Source: Dipylidium caninum
Taxonomy: Eukaryota; Platyhelminthes; Cestoda; Cyclophyllidea; Dipylidiidae
Direction of reading: 5' to 3'
DNA: 64,000 nt
NCBI GenBank assembly: GCA_017562135.1
Contig: QEYB01001312.1
Span: 2,046,001-2,110,000, forward strand
Shown: positions 43,103 through 64,000 of the stretch, one piece after another
Layout: each line of letters opens with the position of its first letter
How positions within the stretch are numbered: position 1 is the stretch's first letter
Made by a program: the position numbers and the translations under genes
The notes under the pieces: model-generated
The model's database searches: none
What the model was told of the DNA's origin: nothing
The model's input: only the letters and a program-made list of their open reading frames with translations

Positions 43103-45035
43103 TGTTTACGGAATTGCAGTTTCCAAGCTTTCCTTATTCACACTTACAATTGTGTGGGAGAAAAAGAAGGGAATATGACTACAAAGAGGATGCCGCTTCT
43201 ATCAATCGGAAATTTGAATTTAAGTTGGCACAATGTTGTACTCAACTGAGCAGCAACAAAAATCAATACTCGTACATTTTAAGTAAGTTTGTATATCTTG
43301 TTACAATGGTAAGTTAATGAAATCACTTTTGGAGTATACGAAATATAATCTTAACTAGTTAAGAGAGATGCTGTTCCGGTCTAAAAGGGCTTGAGTGCGT
43401 GTGGCAATTCGATTATTGTCAAATTTAGTATGTCACCAGCGTTAAAAGGCAAAAGACGAAGTGTCATAACGGTTAGATTCTATAAGTGTCCATTTTCAAG
43501 TTATGACTTTTCTGAACTAGGGCATGACGAGCGGCTTATATGACCGTGCAAATTAAATTATACGATTCTATTTCACGCCGAGAGTCCAATTGCGATTTGC
43601 TGTGCGTATGTTTAGCTTCACAACGCCTTGCGCAACTGTGAAAAGCACCTTATTATCGGGTAATTAGAATAATCCTAGTAAGTCCAATAGAATGAGTTTA
43701 CTAATGATCTCATGGATTCATTGCATAAACGTGGATTCACGAGTAGATTTTAATCCAACCACTAGCCAGATAGTTATACATGGACTGAGGTGTACACCAT
43801 TCTAACTTCCAAAACTCTAGCGATTCAACAATAGTATTTTCCCAGTTATTGTGTTCCTTTTTGCAATAGCAGAGGCCTATCTGGCGTTTTCAGTATGACC
43901 TTGAACGTGGCTGCTTTAAATGCACGTTGAGGTCAACCGCATTGTAGCTACTCTGTCACCTTTTGATTTTGTGTGTATGATCGTTGTATGTGAATTAATA
44001 CTTTTATCCGTACGCAAAACTTTTTATATTCTTTTATAAATAGCTTTAATTAAGTGTTTAGCATAATTCTCAAAAAGCCCTGAATCCTGTTTGGGTATCT
44101 CAGTGGTGTTCCAATAACAAAATATTTCTGTGTTTATAAACCCACGCTCCGGGTTGTTTATCTGCATGTTGACTCGAATCTTAACATTTTCCTGAAGTCT
44201 CACTGTCCTTATATTTCTTACAAATCTGTATTATTGTAGGTTAGCACAACTAAAGTACGTATACATGCCGATTTTGCTATGAAATTCTTATTTCACGGAC
44301 ATTCTAATTAGCCCTTGCATTCGACGATAGCTTGTATGGCGACTTTCGGGACGTGGGCATCGTGCAGCGTTTAAGGCATGGGGATGTTAAAGACAGCTTG
44401 GTTATGGTGAATGACGGAGTCCTACACGGCTCCATATCGCCTACCTGCTTGAGCCTTTTCAGTTATCGCAAACAAGAATCCTTTTTTATCGAAAATGATG
44501 TTTTTTGGTACTCATCGGATTAATTGTACAAGTTGATCCAGCTACTAGCAATATCTGTTCCCTTTAACAGCTAGTCAACAGGTTATTTATCGTTTTATGG
44601 AGCTTAAATGGACTTTTAAACCGGCTGAATGGTGTACCTTTATTCGCTTTAGGTGGTGTATTTATCATATTGGTGTAATTTATCTTGGTATACCTTTTAT
44701 ACTTAAGCAGTTTTTTACTTGAAGTTGTTTTTTGATGTCTCTAAGAGTCAGTTTGTTTTATGACCTTCATACTAATTTTACGGAAGTAGAACCTTTGGGC
44801 AATGTGTCTTTCGTTCGATCTCTTCTAAACAAAAAAATCCTATTCTGCAATAAGGTAGATCTTCGCATAGTAGAAAAATCTATGTACAACACGTTAGAGT
44901 TGAAGTTGAAAAGCGGCTATTAAAATATGAAAGTGTTTTTGGTGTGCCTCCCCTATAAGTCGACGGGCATCAGTATTATGTTTTAACGTATATTCTGAGT
45001 TTCTAAGTCATCCACATTTTCATCACTTGCTACAG
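43103..45035. other. AT-rich intergenic region
   Basis: Mostly AT-rich without strong coding signal. A plus-strand open segment at about 44331-44520 (ending YRKQESFF…) and one at 44732-44923 have plausible acceptors but no consistent phase chain; they may be exons of the candidate plus-strand gene. Confidence 0.45.
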
Positions 45036-45609
45036 GAATGTGCGGCCTAGTTATTTTTATTAGAATTATCGTTGAAGTGCTCTGTTCTCTCCTACCTCGA
45101 CACGATGTCTTCTCTCTTCCACTGCCAGAAGAAGCTGTCCTAAAGGGCCAAAATACTCAACTGGTTCCAAGACTGTTTGCTGGTAAATAGATTGTGATGC
45201 TTTCTACTGATTTAAATTAGTAGTTTGTTTATCAGTATTTTTCTAGCCTTTACTAATTCTCTTCAAAATTACGCCTCCGAAATGTATACTCCTACCCGAC
45301 CGATTTTTACATTTTTTGAAGACTTGTCAATTCTCTACACCGCAATTGCTTTGTAGCCTAGTGTAGCATGCTATTTATGACATTTTATGAAAAGTTGAAG
45401 TCGGGATTATGTCTGTAGAAGAAAACTCCTCGATTAAATTTTTCAAGGTGTCAAATCATGCCACCGTTGCATATGATCACTTTCTCTTCCGTAAGTTTGA
45501 GGTGTCTTCGTGGGAATATGCTTTTTTATTCAGGTTTAAATGTGACGCATAGAATGGCAAAGATTTTTTTAACAAGCAGAATATTTTTCCACATTTTAAG
45601 TGTACTTAG
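45036..45609 (+). CDS. Candidate plus-strand gene, three small phase-linked exons (possibly a class-II glutamine amidotransferase N-terminus)
   Basis: Exons 45036-45182 (CTACAG acceptor, GCTG/GTAAAT donor), 45419-45490 (GTCTGTAG, perfect GTAAGT) and 45534-45609 (TTTTTTATTCAG, CTTAG/GTGATA) join in phase 1, 1, 2 with no stop. The first ATG gives MCGLVIF, so Cys would be residue 2. Later come EEAVLKGQNTQLVPRL and AYDHFLFRLNVT. In ASNSD1-type asparagine-synthetase-like proteins an N-terminal MCG, an RGPN/D motif and an HxLHLRG motif occur in this order, and the match is loose but ordered. Later hydrophobic sequence and the absence of the synthetase domain argue for caution. Confidence 0.3.
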
Positions 45610-46927
45610 GTGATATGTTCGATTTATAAACTTGGTTTTTCAGAAACTTCTTACCACTTTAATATTGGATTTGTATTTCGTTCCCTATATTTCTGAAAAC
45701 CTTAGAAAACAACTCTAAAATATCTTTTTACGATCTAGGGTACACGAAGAATTTCCTAATAAACTGCGATAAACAAATATTAAAAGCTATATTTAATAAG
45801 TTACACAAAAACTCGCTCGCGTATAATACAGTAGACCCTCTGTAGCATTTTTATGTTTTATATCTTTGTCTCGAACCATTTAAATCTTTGCTGGTGTTGA
45901 GCCATATTGCTTGCTTTATTGTTGACTTTCTCACTGTTTTTTTTCGTTCACTTTTTGATTAACTGAAAATACTAGCGCTAAGATGTGTAATATTGAAAGG
46001 ATTTGTTGTACCCTCTTACGTGCATGTGCTAAGTGGTTACAACTGTATTAAAAATAACATTTTCTCGTCTAGTTACACGCTGGGTGTAATATTTTGTTTT
46101 TTATAAACTTCTTGCCTGTTCTTCCCTTGCCGCACCTTTGTGATTTATGTCAACAAATTCCACAGCAAACGAAAGCATTCGACTTCAAATTTATTCCTGC
46201 AGGTAACATCCTTGCCCTCCTGGATAGCAAATGGGGTCCCTCGTTAAACGCAACATACCCTCCCTTGGGAGGTTATTTTCTTGTCGCTTACTCTCTCCAC
46301 TGCAAGATCCCCTATCGGCCAACCTTAACTCTTATTTGATCATACTGTTTTATTTCTGTGCACCTGAGGGTCTTTTCTACCTTCTGCCTGTCGATCCGCG
46401 TCTACTTCTGCAAGCCACCTTTTCTTTTTACTCGGCAGAAGCACAAAGTAACGAACCTCAAAAACACTCTTTTTTACAACTTCGTCGGTTTTTTATGTGT
46501 ATTTGCAGTAGACTCCACCAAGTCGTTAAGGCAATGGTGGAGGATTATGCCTGCAGGTGTGCTTGGGGCATCCTTGCATAACTCTTCTCTCCCCTCCGCC
46601 CTTTTCCTTTTTCCCCTTTTTTATCGGTTCAGATTTTTACTCTCACTATTATCTATTTGCCCTTAAATAAGTGAATTCAAAATACATGTTTATCTTCCAG
46701 CGTCCTAAATCCTCTTTAGTCTAAATTAGGAGTCTTTGGACTCCGTAACTACGTAATGATACACTGCGTTTCCTTTTGAGTGCCCGAGGTTGATAGTAAT
46801 TTCAGTATTTATTCTGTCCTCAAGTGGTTGTTGTTTTGGTCTTTAGAATATGTTGAGTAGGCCAACGTAGTATTAAATATTTTTGTGACATGACTTTGCC
46901 TCATCTGAAAATTGCCTCAATTTCGCA

Positions 46928-47110
46928 CACTGTGAATAGACGACTTTGCTCAAACAGCCGTTTATCATTCAACATAATGATACGGAAATAGGGGAAAGAG
47001 TTCAAAGTTTATGCTCTCGAAAATCGAGCTGATTCCCGCCATTAAACTGCTCATTTTATTATTTAATGATTAAACGGCTGTTTGATTAGTCTATGTCGAG
47101 GTAGTTGGAT
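46928..47110. repeat. MITE-like inverted repeat
   Basis: TCAAACAGCCGTTTA (46950-46964) and its exact reverse complement TAAACGGCTGTTTGA (47071-47085) flank an AT-rich core. Similarity extends outward and inward with gaps (ATAGAC outside, TCATT and ATAAT inside), giving arms of roughly 40-45 bp. Size and structure suit a miniature inverted-repeat element; no target duplication could be fixed. Confidence 0.55.
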
Positions 47111-47199
47111 GCTAGTGTTGTCGAATAATCCGGTAAAGTTCTTCCTTAACTTTCATTGATGACACCGCGGTGCAGTTGGATAGCGTAACAAAGTAATAA

Positions 47200-47250
47200 A
47201 TGGTCGACAAGTCATTTTACCTCAAAAAGGGGACTGTGAAAGCCTGTGAG
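47200..47250 (+). CDS. Candidate first exon of a plus-strand gene
   Basis: ATG preceded by in-frame TAA, 17 codons (MVDKSFYLKKGTVKACE), then GAG/GTAAGC. Looks like a short start exon. No confident continuation; an open segment at 47430-47536 after CTCCGCGCTGCAG is in a different phase. Confidence 0.3.
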
Positions 47251-47429
47251 GTAAGCTGTACTTAACCGACTGCCTGATGGAGAGGACTTAACGAATTGCC
47301 TAAGATCTCCGATGCTAAAGACCTGGCGATGGCTATATTTGCAAATTGATGGCCATTAAGAGGTAAGGTTTGTGACTCCTTTCCTGCCCTCAGCGACAAC
47401 TGCTCCTCCCTCTCGCCTCCGCGCTGCAG

Positions 47430-47536
47430 TCGCCCTTGTGCAGCAGCCCCCACGGACACCCAAAGTTGGGAACCATGTCAGCATGATTGCGCCTGTCAAA
47501 ATGGCCGCCTCATATGCGAGTAAAATTTTGACATAA
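47430..47536 (+). CDS. Candidate terminal exon, plus strand
   Basis: Follows a good pyrimidine tract (CTCTCGCCTCCGCGCTGCAG). With two leading bases it reads ALVQQPPRTPKVGNHVSMIA and on to KILT and a TAA. The upstream partner is unknown, and the opposite strand is also open here, so this is weak. Confidence 0.2.
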
Positions 47537-49865
47537 AAATTACGACTTTTTAGAAAAGTCACCAGTCAAGCGCCAAATCTCATGAGGACATCAATTTTTC
47601 CTAACAATCTTTAGAATGTCGCCTTATTTTTCATAGAAATCATTTTTAAAGGAATGATGCTTCGGAAAATAATTCCGCATTCACTGTTAGAGAATTTAAC
47701 CGCTTTTCCCCAACTTGGTGAGCGTTAAAAGTCTCTGGGGGAGGTCTTTTCTCGCGGCCTAGGCCTTTCTGTTGGTCGAGTATGCCTCCGAGCCGCCGAC
47801 TTGTGACAACGCAACCGTCTTACATTTCTTTACGTGTTCCAAGGTTTTGTATTTTTCGGTGAAGTCTGAAAATGAATTTGGGGGAAAGTAGGAGTTTCCA
47901 AAACACTTTTGACATTATCTCATCCTAATTATTTGGCCTGTTTTTTCTAAACCCTGTTACACAGCAGAAATTTTCGTTTTTGGTTATTGAACAAGTTGGA
48001 CCTTCTGCCGATTTTGCTATCCGTCGTGCCTGGCTCCACTTGCTGTATTAATTGATACGATTTTTCGTCTCTTTGGCCTCCCTTGACTATTTAAACTCCC
48101 ACGCACACACTTTACTATTTGGGAAAGGCTTTAAAATGGTGTGGAATATTCTTCTACAAGAAAAGCATTCTGTAACTTATTTGTCGCAATCAAACTGAGG
48201 CTCAACCACTTAAGCACTGTGGTAACTTTGAGAGATTGTTCGTTCACGAAAATCCTTACTTCATTTTTTGAAACTTCTCCAGATGCCGACGTAGGAAGTT
48301 TGGTTATTCGCAAACACTTGCATGTTCTTTTAGTGGGGCGGCTTTCATTCCACGCCGTACAGTTGTCTCGGGCATTGCGGTGTGAATCCGATCTCCATTT
48401 AAGTCCTACGTTTCACCCACGCGGAATGCAACTCAGTCACCTGAGTGTACCGCATGTTTGGGTCAAAGAGAATGGAGGCCTGCAAGAGTTGGTGTCTTTC
48501 ATGGTCGCGTTTTCCATCACGGAGAATCATGTTAAGCGAAAAATATACCATTGGGAACGGGGGTGAGGGTGGCTGCCAGGTTGTGTATTGAGAGCTTTTT
48601 GCTATCAGATGACAAAATCTCTTCCTTTCATTATTTCCTCTGATTTTGCCAAGGAACTATGACTAGAAAGTCATTTTGACCCGATTTGTTTTCGCTGATG
48701 CGAATAGGGGCCTGTTTTTAGCTCCCTCTTCCGGGACTTATAAAAAGGACAATCAATTCTTCCTTTCCTCCCATTCGTTCCGCCCAGTTATCCTTGAAGT
48801 CATCAAATTTCCAAGTTTCTAATTGTTGTCTCTCAGGCCATTCAAGTGCTCAAAGTGTTACAAAATGAGGGTTTTCGTGACTGTTACCGGATTTTTTCAT
48901 AGTAAATAGAATCTTTTCATGTTTTAAGCCTATTCGCCTAGAAGATTTTTCCGGTTATTTATACTTACTTCGTCTCTCGAGAATGTGACTTTCTCGCTGT
49001 TTCATTGTGCTACTTTCACCTGCTTTCCCAGCGCATTTCATCCTGTTTACGCAGCAGTATTGGATGGCAAGCGGCTGAAAGTGAGAGCCAATCGAGCAAC
49101 TTGCCAAGCTGAAATTAGAAGAGACCTCAAAACTTATTATCTACCAAACAATAGCCATTTCTAACTACCGCTTAAATCGAATTCCGATGTTTTGTTTTCC
49201 AAAATGTCACCCTCATTGTCTGCTCTAAGTAAGTGGGTCGATTCGTGTAAAGTATTTCTGGGGCCTAACCGCTAGAGCTTAGGCCAATATGGCATTTATG
49301 GAGGAACAACTACCTCTGTTGGGAATCACTCCGGAAAGGATTTAGTAAATGTTGCTTCAATGAGTAAAAGTTTCACTATTTTTAAGATTAATGACCAGTT
49401 TCGCCTCAGGGGAATTTGTACTTTACTTGCTACAGTTGTAACAGCTGCGGATTTATTGTTTTTCTATGCTCTGCAAAACATTCTTAGTTTGATTCCTCTG
49501 GTGTAATTGAGGGGAGAGTCTATTTTTAACATTTCAACTTCAAGCAAGCTTTTCCACTAGGTTGAATGCTTCCCAGAGGGTATCCAACTTAACCCATCTT
49601 ACTAAGTCCTCATTACCCAATCATTAAATTAGCAGATTTATGTGAAGCCACCTTGGTGATTTATCCGCTCCGTGTGTTTCTGACACTGACATTAATTTTG
49701 GATTTAGTCTACGAGTACACATGATACAGTGTAAGCACCTTAAGTTTGTCAAGGTATTTTTCCTTGTTTATATATTCTTTACTTTTAGATACATTGACTC
49801 GTTTATAGGGATGTTGACTATGAACTGAAATCTCAGTGTTCATAATCTACAACTGTGTTTTTCAG
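47537..49865. other. Region without a supportable gene
   Basis: Contains a 141-codon plus-strand open frame (48141-48566) starting in AT-rich sequence. Parts after the acceptor CTTCTCCAG at about 48283 look coding in more than one frame, so no model was made. Otherwise AT-rich. Confidence 0.4.
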
Positions 49866-50082
49866 CTGTCAATCGTCCTGTAGCAGTCGAGCTGACGATC
49901 AACTCGGATACCCGCTGTCGCACTCCGATTGGTCGAGTCAAGGTTGCGGCATTTTTATTGGCTCCGATGATTTTTCACGTTCACTCGATAGGGCGTACGA
50001 AATGACCTTACTGCAGAGTCGCGGATTCAAGGATCCTCTGAAATTTAACGGTGTGGCGGTGAAGTCCTTTTCGACCATGTGA
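49866..50082 (+). CDS. Candidate terminal exon, plus strand
   Basis: A clean acceptor (ACAACTGTGTTTTTCAG) precedes sequence that stays open for 71 codons in one frame (YPLSHSDWSSQGCGIFIG … KSFSTM, TGA at 50080) and for 46 in another (VNRPVAVELTINSDTR). Base composition rises relative to the flanking AT-rich DNA. The gene it belongs to is unknown; a tiny candidate exon (VLDGKRLK) lies near 49055-49080. Confidence 0.3.
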
Positions 50083-50925
50083 ATTCTTGCCGTTTAATCC
50101 TAGGAAATGCTCTACATTTTTCAAGAGGCCAGTCCTGAAGTTGAAGCTTGCGAACAATATAATGCTTGTGGCTTATCAAATTCGCGACTCACCGGCCTTC
50201 TGATATAGAACTCCTGAATGAAATATGATTAGCATATTTCCGAGACTTTCTTTTTATAGGCGATTTTGTTTTGAGCACTACATCTCACCATCAAAGTGCA
50301 TTCTTGGTACATTTTACTTTTCTCTCCTGTAAAATATTCTGGCAATTTTTTTTCTACCCATAGTCTGAATTGTTATTGCCCAAAAGTATAGGAAGGGAAA
50401 TAAAATCATACTGTCAATGAATAATATGTGTAAAAAGTGTGTCCCTTCTGGACGACCCCTTAACTTGGTGACATGATGACAAGAATAGCCACGTGTGGCA
50501 TTCCAACCCTTCCTTACGAAGTTCCAATATTCATCAGCTTTGGCACCTCGTTTCAGTGAACTGGATATTAACTGGCTTCCGAATTAGGATGTCTGGTACT
50601 TTCATTAAACTTATTCATAAAACAAGTTCTGACTACTTTCTTCTTATCTTCTCATTGCGAAACTTTGCTTTTTGAGAAGGGAATTGTTTAAATTGCTTTT
50701 CTTACGAAGAAAATCGTCAATTGTCGTGTTTAATCGCCTACCTTATTCCACTGGAAGCTTGTCTTCCGCTTTTTCAAGGGGGAGAGTATGTGAGGAAGGC
50801 AAATTCTAGCATTCTCTTGCAACAAATGAAGGCACACTAGCAAAGTTAGACTGCAGGGGGAGGCGAATAAGGTGTGAATAGTGAGACTGTCGACGTCGCG
50901 TAGTTGACGCGGGCGGCAGGGGCAC

Positions 50926-60965
<10,040 letters not shown>

Positions 60966-61474
60966 CAAAGATAAAGGGAAGAGGAGTGAGGCAAAGAAAC
61001 AAACCACATTTGGATGTGATAACATCTTTCACTTGTAAAGGTCTCAATGTGATTGTGTGCGGAATGTTCCGCACGCAGTGCCCCCAGGTTCATTTATACT
61101 ATTCAAAGACAATTTGTTTACCACCCATACCGAATGTTAAGACTTAAGTACGGACAAATTTGTTAAGATACTACTCCGCTTCCGCCTTCAAATTGTCATC
61201 ACAAAAACCTAGGCAAAGTGACAAGGATTGTCTTTGCTTGCCTGAGTAACACTGCTCTATGAACCCGCACTTCCTGAAGCCACAGATGAAAACATCCCAA
61301 GTCAACTCACGGCAAAGGCATTCGCGTCTGCTGAGTAGGGGATACGAAGGTCAGAAATCGAAGAAAAGATGAATGGGCGCTGCACTACCAGAGGTCAGGA
61401 AGGAAATCGAAAGAATTAGTGCAAAACTCTTCTCGTGTGCTCGGGGTAATCGAACGAGAACATACCCCACAGCC

Positions 61475-61516
61475 AACACAAACATACAAACAAACACACA
61501 CACACACACATGCACA
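61475..61516 (+). repeat. (CA)n microsatellite
   Basis: An imperfect CAAA/CATA lead-in, then about ten CA units ending CACATGCACAC. Confidence 0.85.
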
Positions 61517-62571
61517 CGGAACTCTCCGTCACCGGTGTCACTGTCGACAAGGACATAGGCAAAACCACGTCTCGTCAGTGCGGCCTACGAGTCCAAGTGT
61601 TGCACGGACGCAAGGCACTCCCAACCCGCCTGTCTAAATACTTTGAATAGACGTCTGCTCTACCGACCTTCAGCAGACATCGGAACGCACGACTAATGGG
61701 GCCACAGAAGTCGGCAGGCGTATGGTTCCACCGCCCACAGCCTCCTTAAGTGATACTGTAAATGTCAGTCATTCGAGTTCTCCACTCGCCTGAGCTCCCA
61801 CCTCCCTACTCATGCTTAAGCCAGTGTCTCTCCACCTCCTCCACCTCGCTTTTCCTCCTTTCATATCCATCTCCCAATCGTGGACTACTAATCGACACAC
61901 GTCATCCTCTGCCATCTAACATTTGAGAACTCATACCTCACAGCAACTGCCTTTGAACCACATAAAAATGGAGTCATCAAACATAAGACGCGGTTTGACC
62001 CAGGAATGGCGTTCTTCGCCGGCAGTGGCAATTCATGCCCACAATGCCGTCGTCACGCAGACTGACGCGCGACTGTGGAAGACGTGACCTGCCGCGTCGA
62101 AGGAAACACCACAGCTCCACCAACTCGGTGCCTCGTCGCTCTCCGCTGGCGACAATTCGAAGCGGCATGACACTCACTCGCAGGTGCGTCGGCGCACTGC
62201 CGATGTCACTTCGACACTGCATCCTTCCTGGAGGCAGCGAAAAGTAGTCAGCGAGACTTCTGGCCTGACAGCACGGAGCAGCACCGAATAAGTGGCGCAA
62301 CAGGGGACCATCTAGAGGCCCCGCATGGTACCGACGTCGTCACTGCTGAAGCCAACCCATGCTGAGAGCGGTGGCAGCAGGTCGCCCCAGAGCCCGGGAA
62401 GCAGCACGTGTGTCTGCGGCGACATGTAAGCGGTGCGAGAGGGCGGTAAGCAGGACGTGTTTCACGCGTATGGAAGACTACCACGGACAGTAATCACTGT
62501 CGCGAAAGTCCGGCACTTGTGCCGCTTTCTCTCTTCCTCTGCCACACCTAATCCTCTTTCACCTCGGTCTC

Positions 62572-62648
62572 CTCCTCCCCTCCTCCGCCTCCTCCGCCTC
62601 CTCCTCCTCCTCACGCACACTCACGCTCACGCTCACGCTCACGCTCAC
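62572..62648 (+). repeat. Compound simple repeat: (CTCCTCCGC)n then (CTCACG)n
   Basis: CCTCCTCCGCCTCCTCCTCC-type triplets are followed by four or five tandem copies of the hexamer CTCACG. Explains the Leu-rich and His-Ala-rich open frames here. Confidence 0.85.
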
Positions 62649-63720
62649 TTTGACCTCACACCATGCTACTGCCTTCACCTCGGCCAATGCAGAGACTGTG
62701 TGCAGCTTGGAGACCAGTCTCCTACATTCTCTTGATCATTCTGAAGACGAAGAAGAAATCGCCAATAAACAGAAAGGAGGAGGGAGACGAGACCTCCGGT
62801 TGAGGCGGAAGGAGTCTAACCTAATGGACCCGGTCAGGTCTGAGAGGGAGAAAGTGCTTAAACCACTTGGGAGGCGTAGATTCCGCAAGAAGCTTGCTCG
62901 AGGCACATGAAGATATCCCCAATGCCTCAGGCGACTACATATGATCGACTCCAACAGTAGCCTACCCATTGCACATGAGTGAACCTCACTGCCTGCAATT
63001 AAGCGCGCTGACACGAGTGCCGCATGCGTCCTGCTGGGGCATTCCTCTCTCCCCATCCAACCAAGTGCCAACTTGACCTCGCTCCCCAGTGGCCTTTCCC
63101 ACCCAACCCTCACACCCTGCGTGCATTCGCACCACTTCGACGATCGCCGCTTTGCGCTGCGATGCGCATCTTCCACTCTCTGACCCTCTACCCGTCTCCA
63201 CCTCCATGATTACACGGCACTGCACTGCACTCCTCTGCCCGTTAATGCACTTCAGCGCGCACTCTGCCAACCCTCATTTCCACCGGCGCCGCAGAGGCTT
63301 CCGCTGCCACACACTCCAAACCCCACCTACCGATGGTTTGTTAGTAGAAGCACTTTCGTCCCGTCACGTGCGCGTGCCCATGGGGCAGAATAATAGCTGC
63401 CGTCGAAGAGGCGACAAGGCTCAAACGCCACACGAAGCAATAAGCAGGACGAAAGGATGCTGGCAGCACTCGCCACGTTGCTCCAGTTCTCCTCATTTCA
63501 AACACTCATCACTCAACCGATTGCCCTCACCACTGGTCCACGGCTTCGCTCCCACCTCGGCCGAGTTCACTAGCCGCCAGTGCTTGCAGTTAGCCGGACA
63601 CCCTCCGCTCAGACCAAACTCCTTGACCTCGCACTGACGCGGCACGCCGTTCTCCTCATTCACCACTCTCCTCAATTGCTGCCGAGGACACTGACTGCGC
63701 CGAACTCCGTGGCCGACACT

Positions 63721-63763
63721 GTCATTGTCACTGACACACACCGTCACTGTCACTGACAATGAC
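63721..63763. repeat. 10-bp perfect inverted repeat in a CACTGT-type simple-sequence stretch
   Basis: GTCATTGTCA at 63721-63730 pairs with TGACAATGAC at 63754-63763. The spacer is made of GTCACT/CACTGT units. Confidence 0.6.
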
Positions 63764-64000
63764 TGCCTGCTTTTCCGTCCCACACGCCAAAAAGTGGCAT
63801 TTCCGTCTGATATGTTGACACAGGGTCAAAAGGGCGATGGCATCAAGTGCAGCGTTAGGCTCGCCACAAATACTTTAACACCAACTCCCCCTCATTGCGG
63901 CCTTCATGCTGGTGGAGGAGGGAAAGGCATGTTCGCGTCGCTGGTTGACTTCAACCGTCGGCACAATGCGGACAACTCCGACCACAGAGCTGTGGGCGGA

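Larger units (their letters stand above)
61026..64000. other. Right end: simple-sequence and GC-rich region without a supportable gene
   Basis: From about 61250 composition shifts to C-rich on the plus strand with many CACT/CTCC runs. Open frames on both strands are low-complexity (Pro, Ser, His, Arg) and lack splice support. It may be repeat-derived or the 5' flank of a gene beyond the window. Confidence 0.5.

Noticed and set aside
62433..62735. Plus-strand open frame with Leu and His-Ala runs
   Set aside because: It is the translation of the CTCCTCCGC and CTCACG simple repeats.

Overview
This is eukaryotic nuclear DNA with spliced genes. Every gene model here was built by hand from coding frame, GT-AG boundaries and intron phase. 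Very short introns (34, 36 and 42 bases in the LSG1 gene) sit next to multi-kilobase introns, and the gene content is metazoan (TRPC channel, smoothelin-type CH domain protein, mitochondrial seryl-tRNA synthetase relative). The moderate base composition and this intron mix suggest a flatworm, most likely a tapeworm. That assignment is an inference. No rRNA, tRNA, CRISPR array or prokaryotic operon was seen.

The five clear multi-exon genes are all on the minus strand and are listed here in order of coordinate. (1) 1281-19559: a complete TRPC cation channel of ten coding exons, about 1359 aa, with a 39-nt microexon, one GC-AG intron and a 149-residue acidic insertion. (2) 27122-34717: six phase-consistent exons of a mitochondrial seryl-tRNA-synthetase-like protein whose motif 2 looks degenerate, as in catalytically dead SerRS paralogues; its 3' end is unresolved. 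(3) 35571-39898: LSG1, the circularly permuted GTPase of 60S ribosome maturation, complete in twelve exons. (4) 40858-43102: a three-exon protein of about 628 aa that I do not recognise. (5) 50926-53631, possibly starting at 60965: a smoothelin-like protein with its C-terminal calponin-homology domain complete over three exons.

Two weaker gene candidates lie on the plus strand. One starts at 54945 with a strong Kozak context and a clean donor, and may own an exon at 58612; it would be nested antisense inside the smoothelin-like gene. The other is a chain of small exons at 45036-45609 with further isolated exon candidates to about 50082.

The main repeat is a pair of direct copies of about 0.9 kb (2078-2984 and 20081-21034) that bracket most of the TRPC gene. 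Other structures are a MITE-like inverted repeat near 46930-47110, a perfect 12-bp hairpin at 9716-9746, a CpG-rich block near 57970-58260, and a simple-sequence-rich right end from about 61250. The genes do not form an obvious pathway. LSG1 (cytosolic ribosome maturation) and the SerRS-like gene (mitochondrial translation or its regulation) are adjacent housekeeping-type genes, while TRPC and smoothelin-like fit neuromuscular signalling and contractility.
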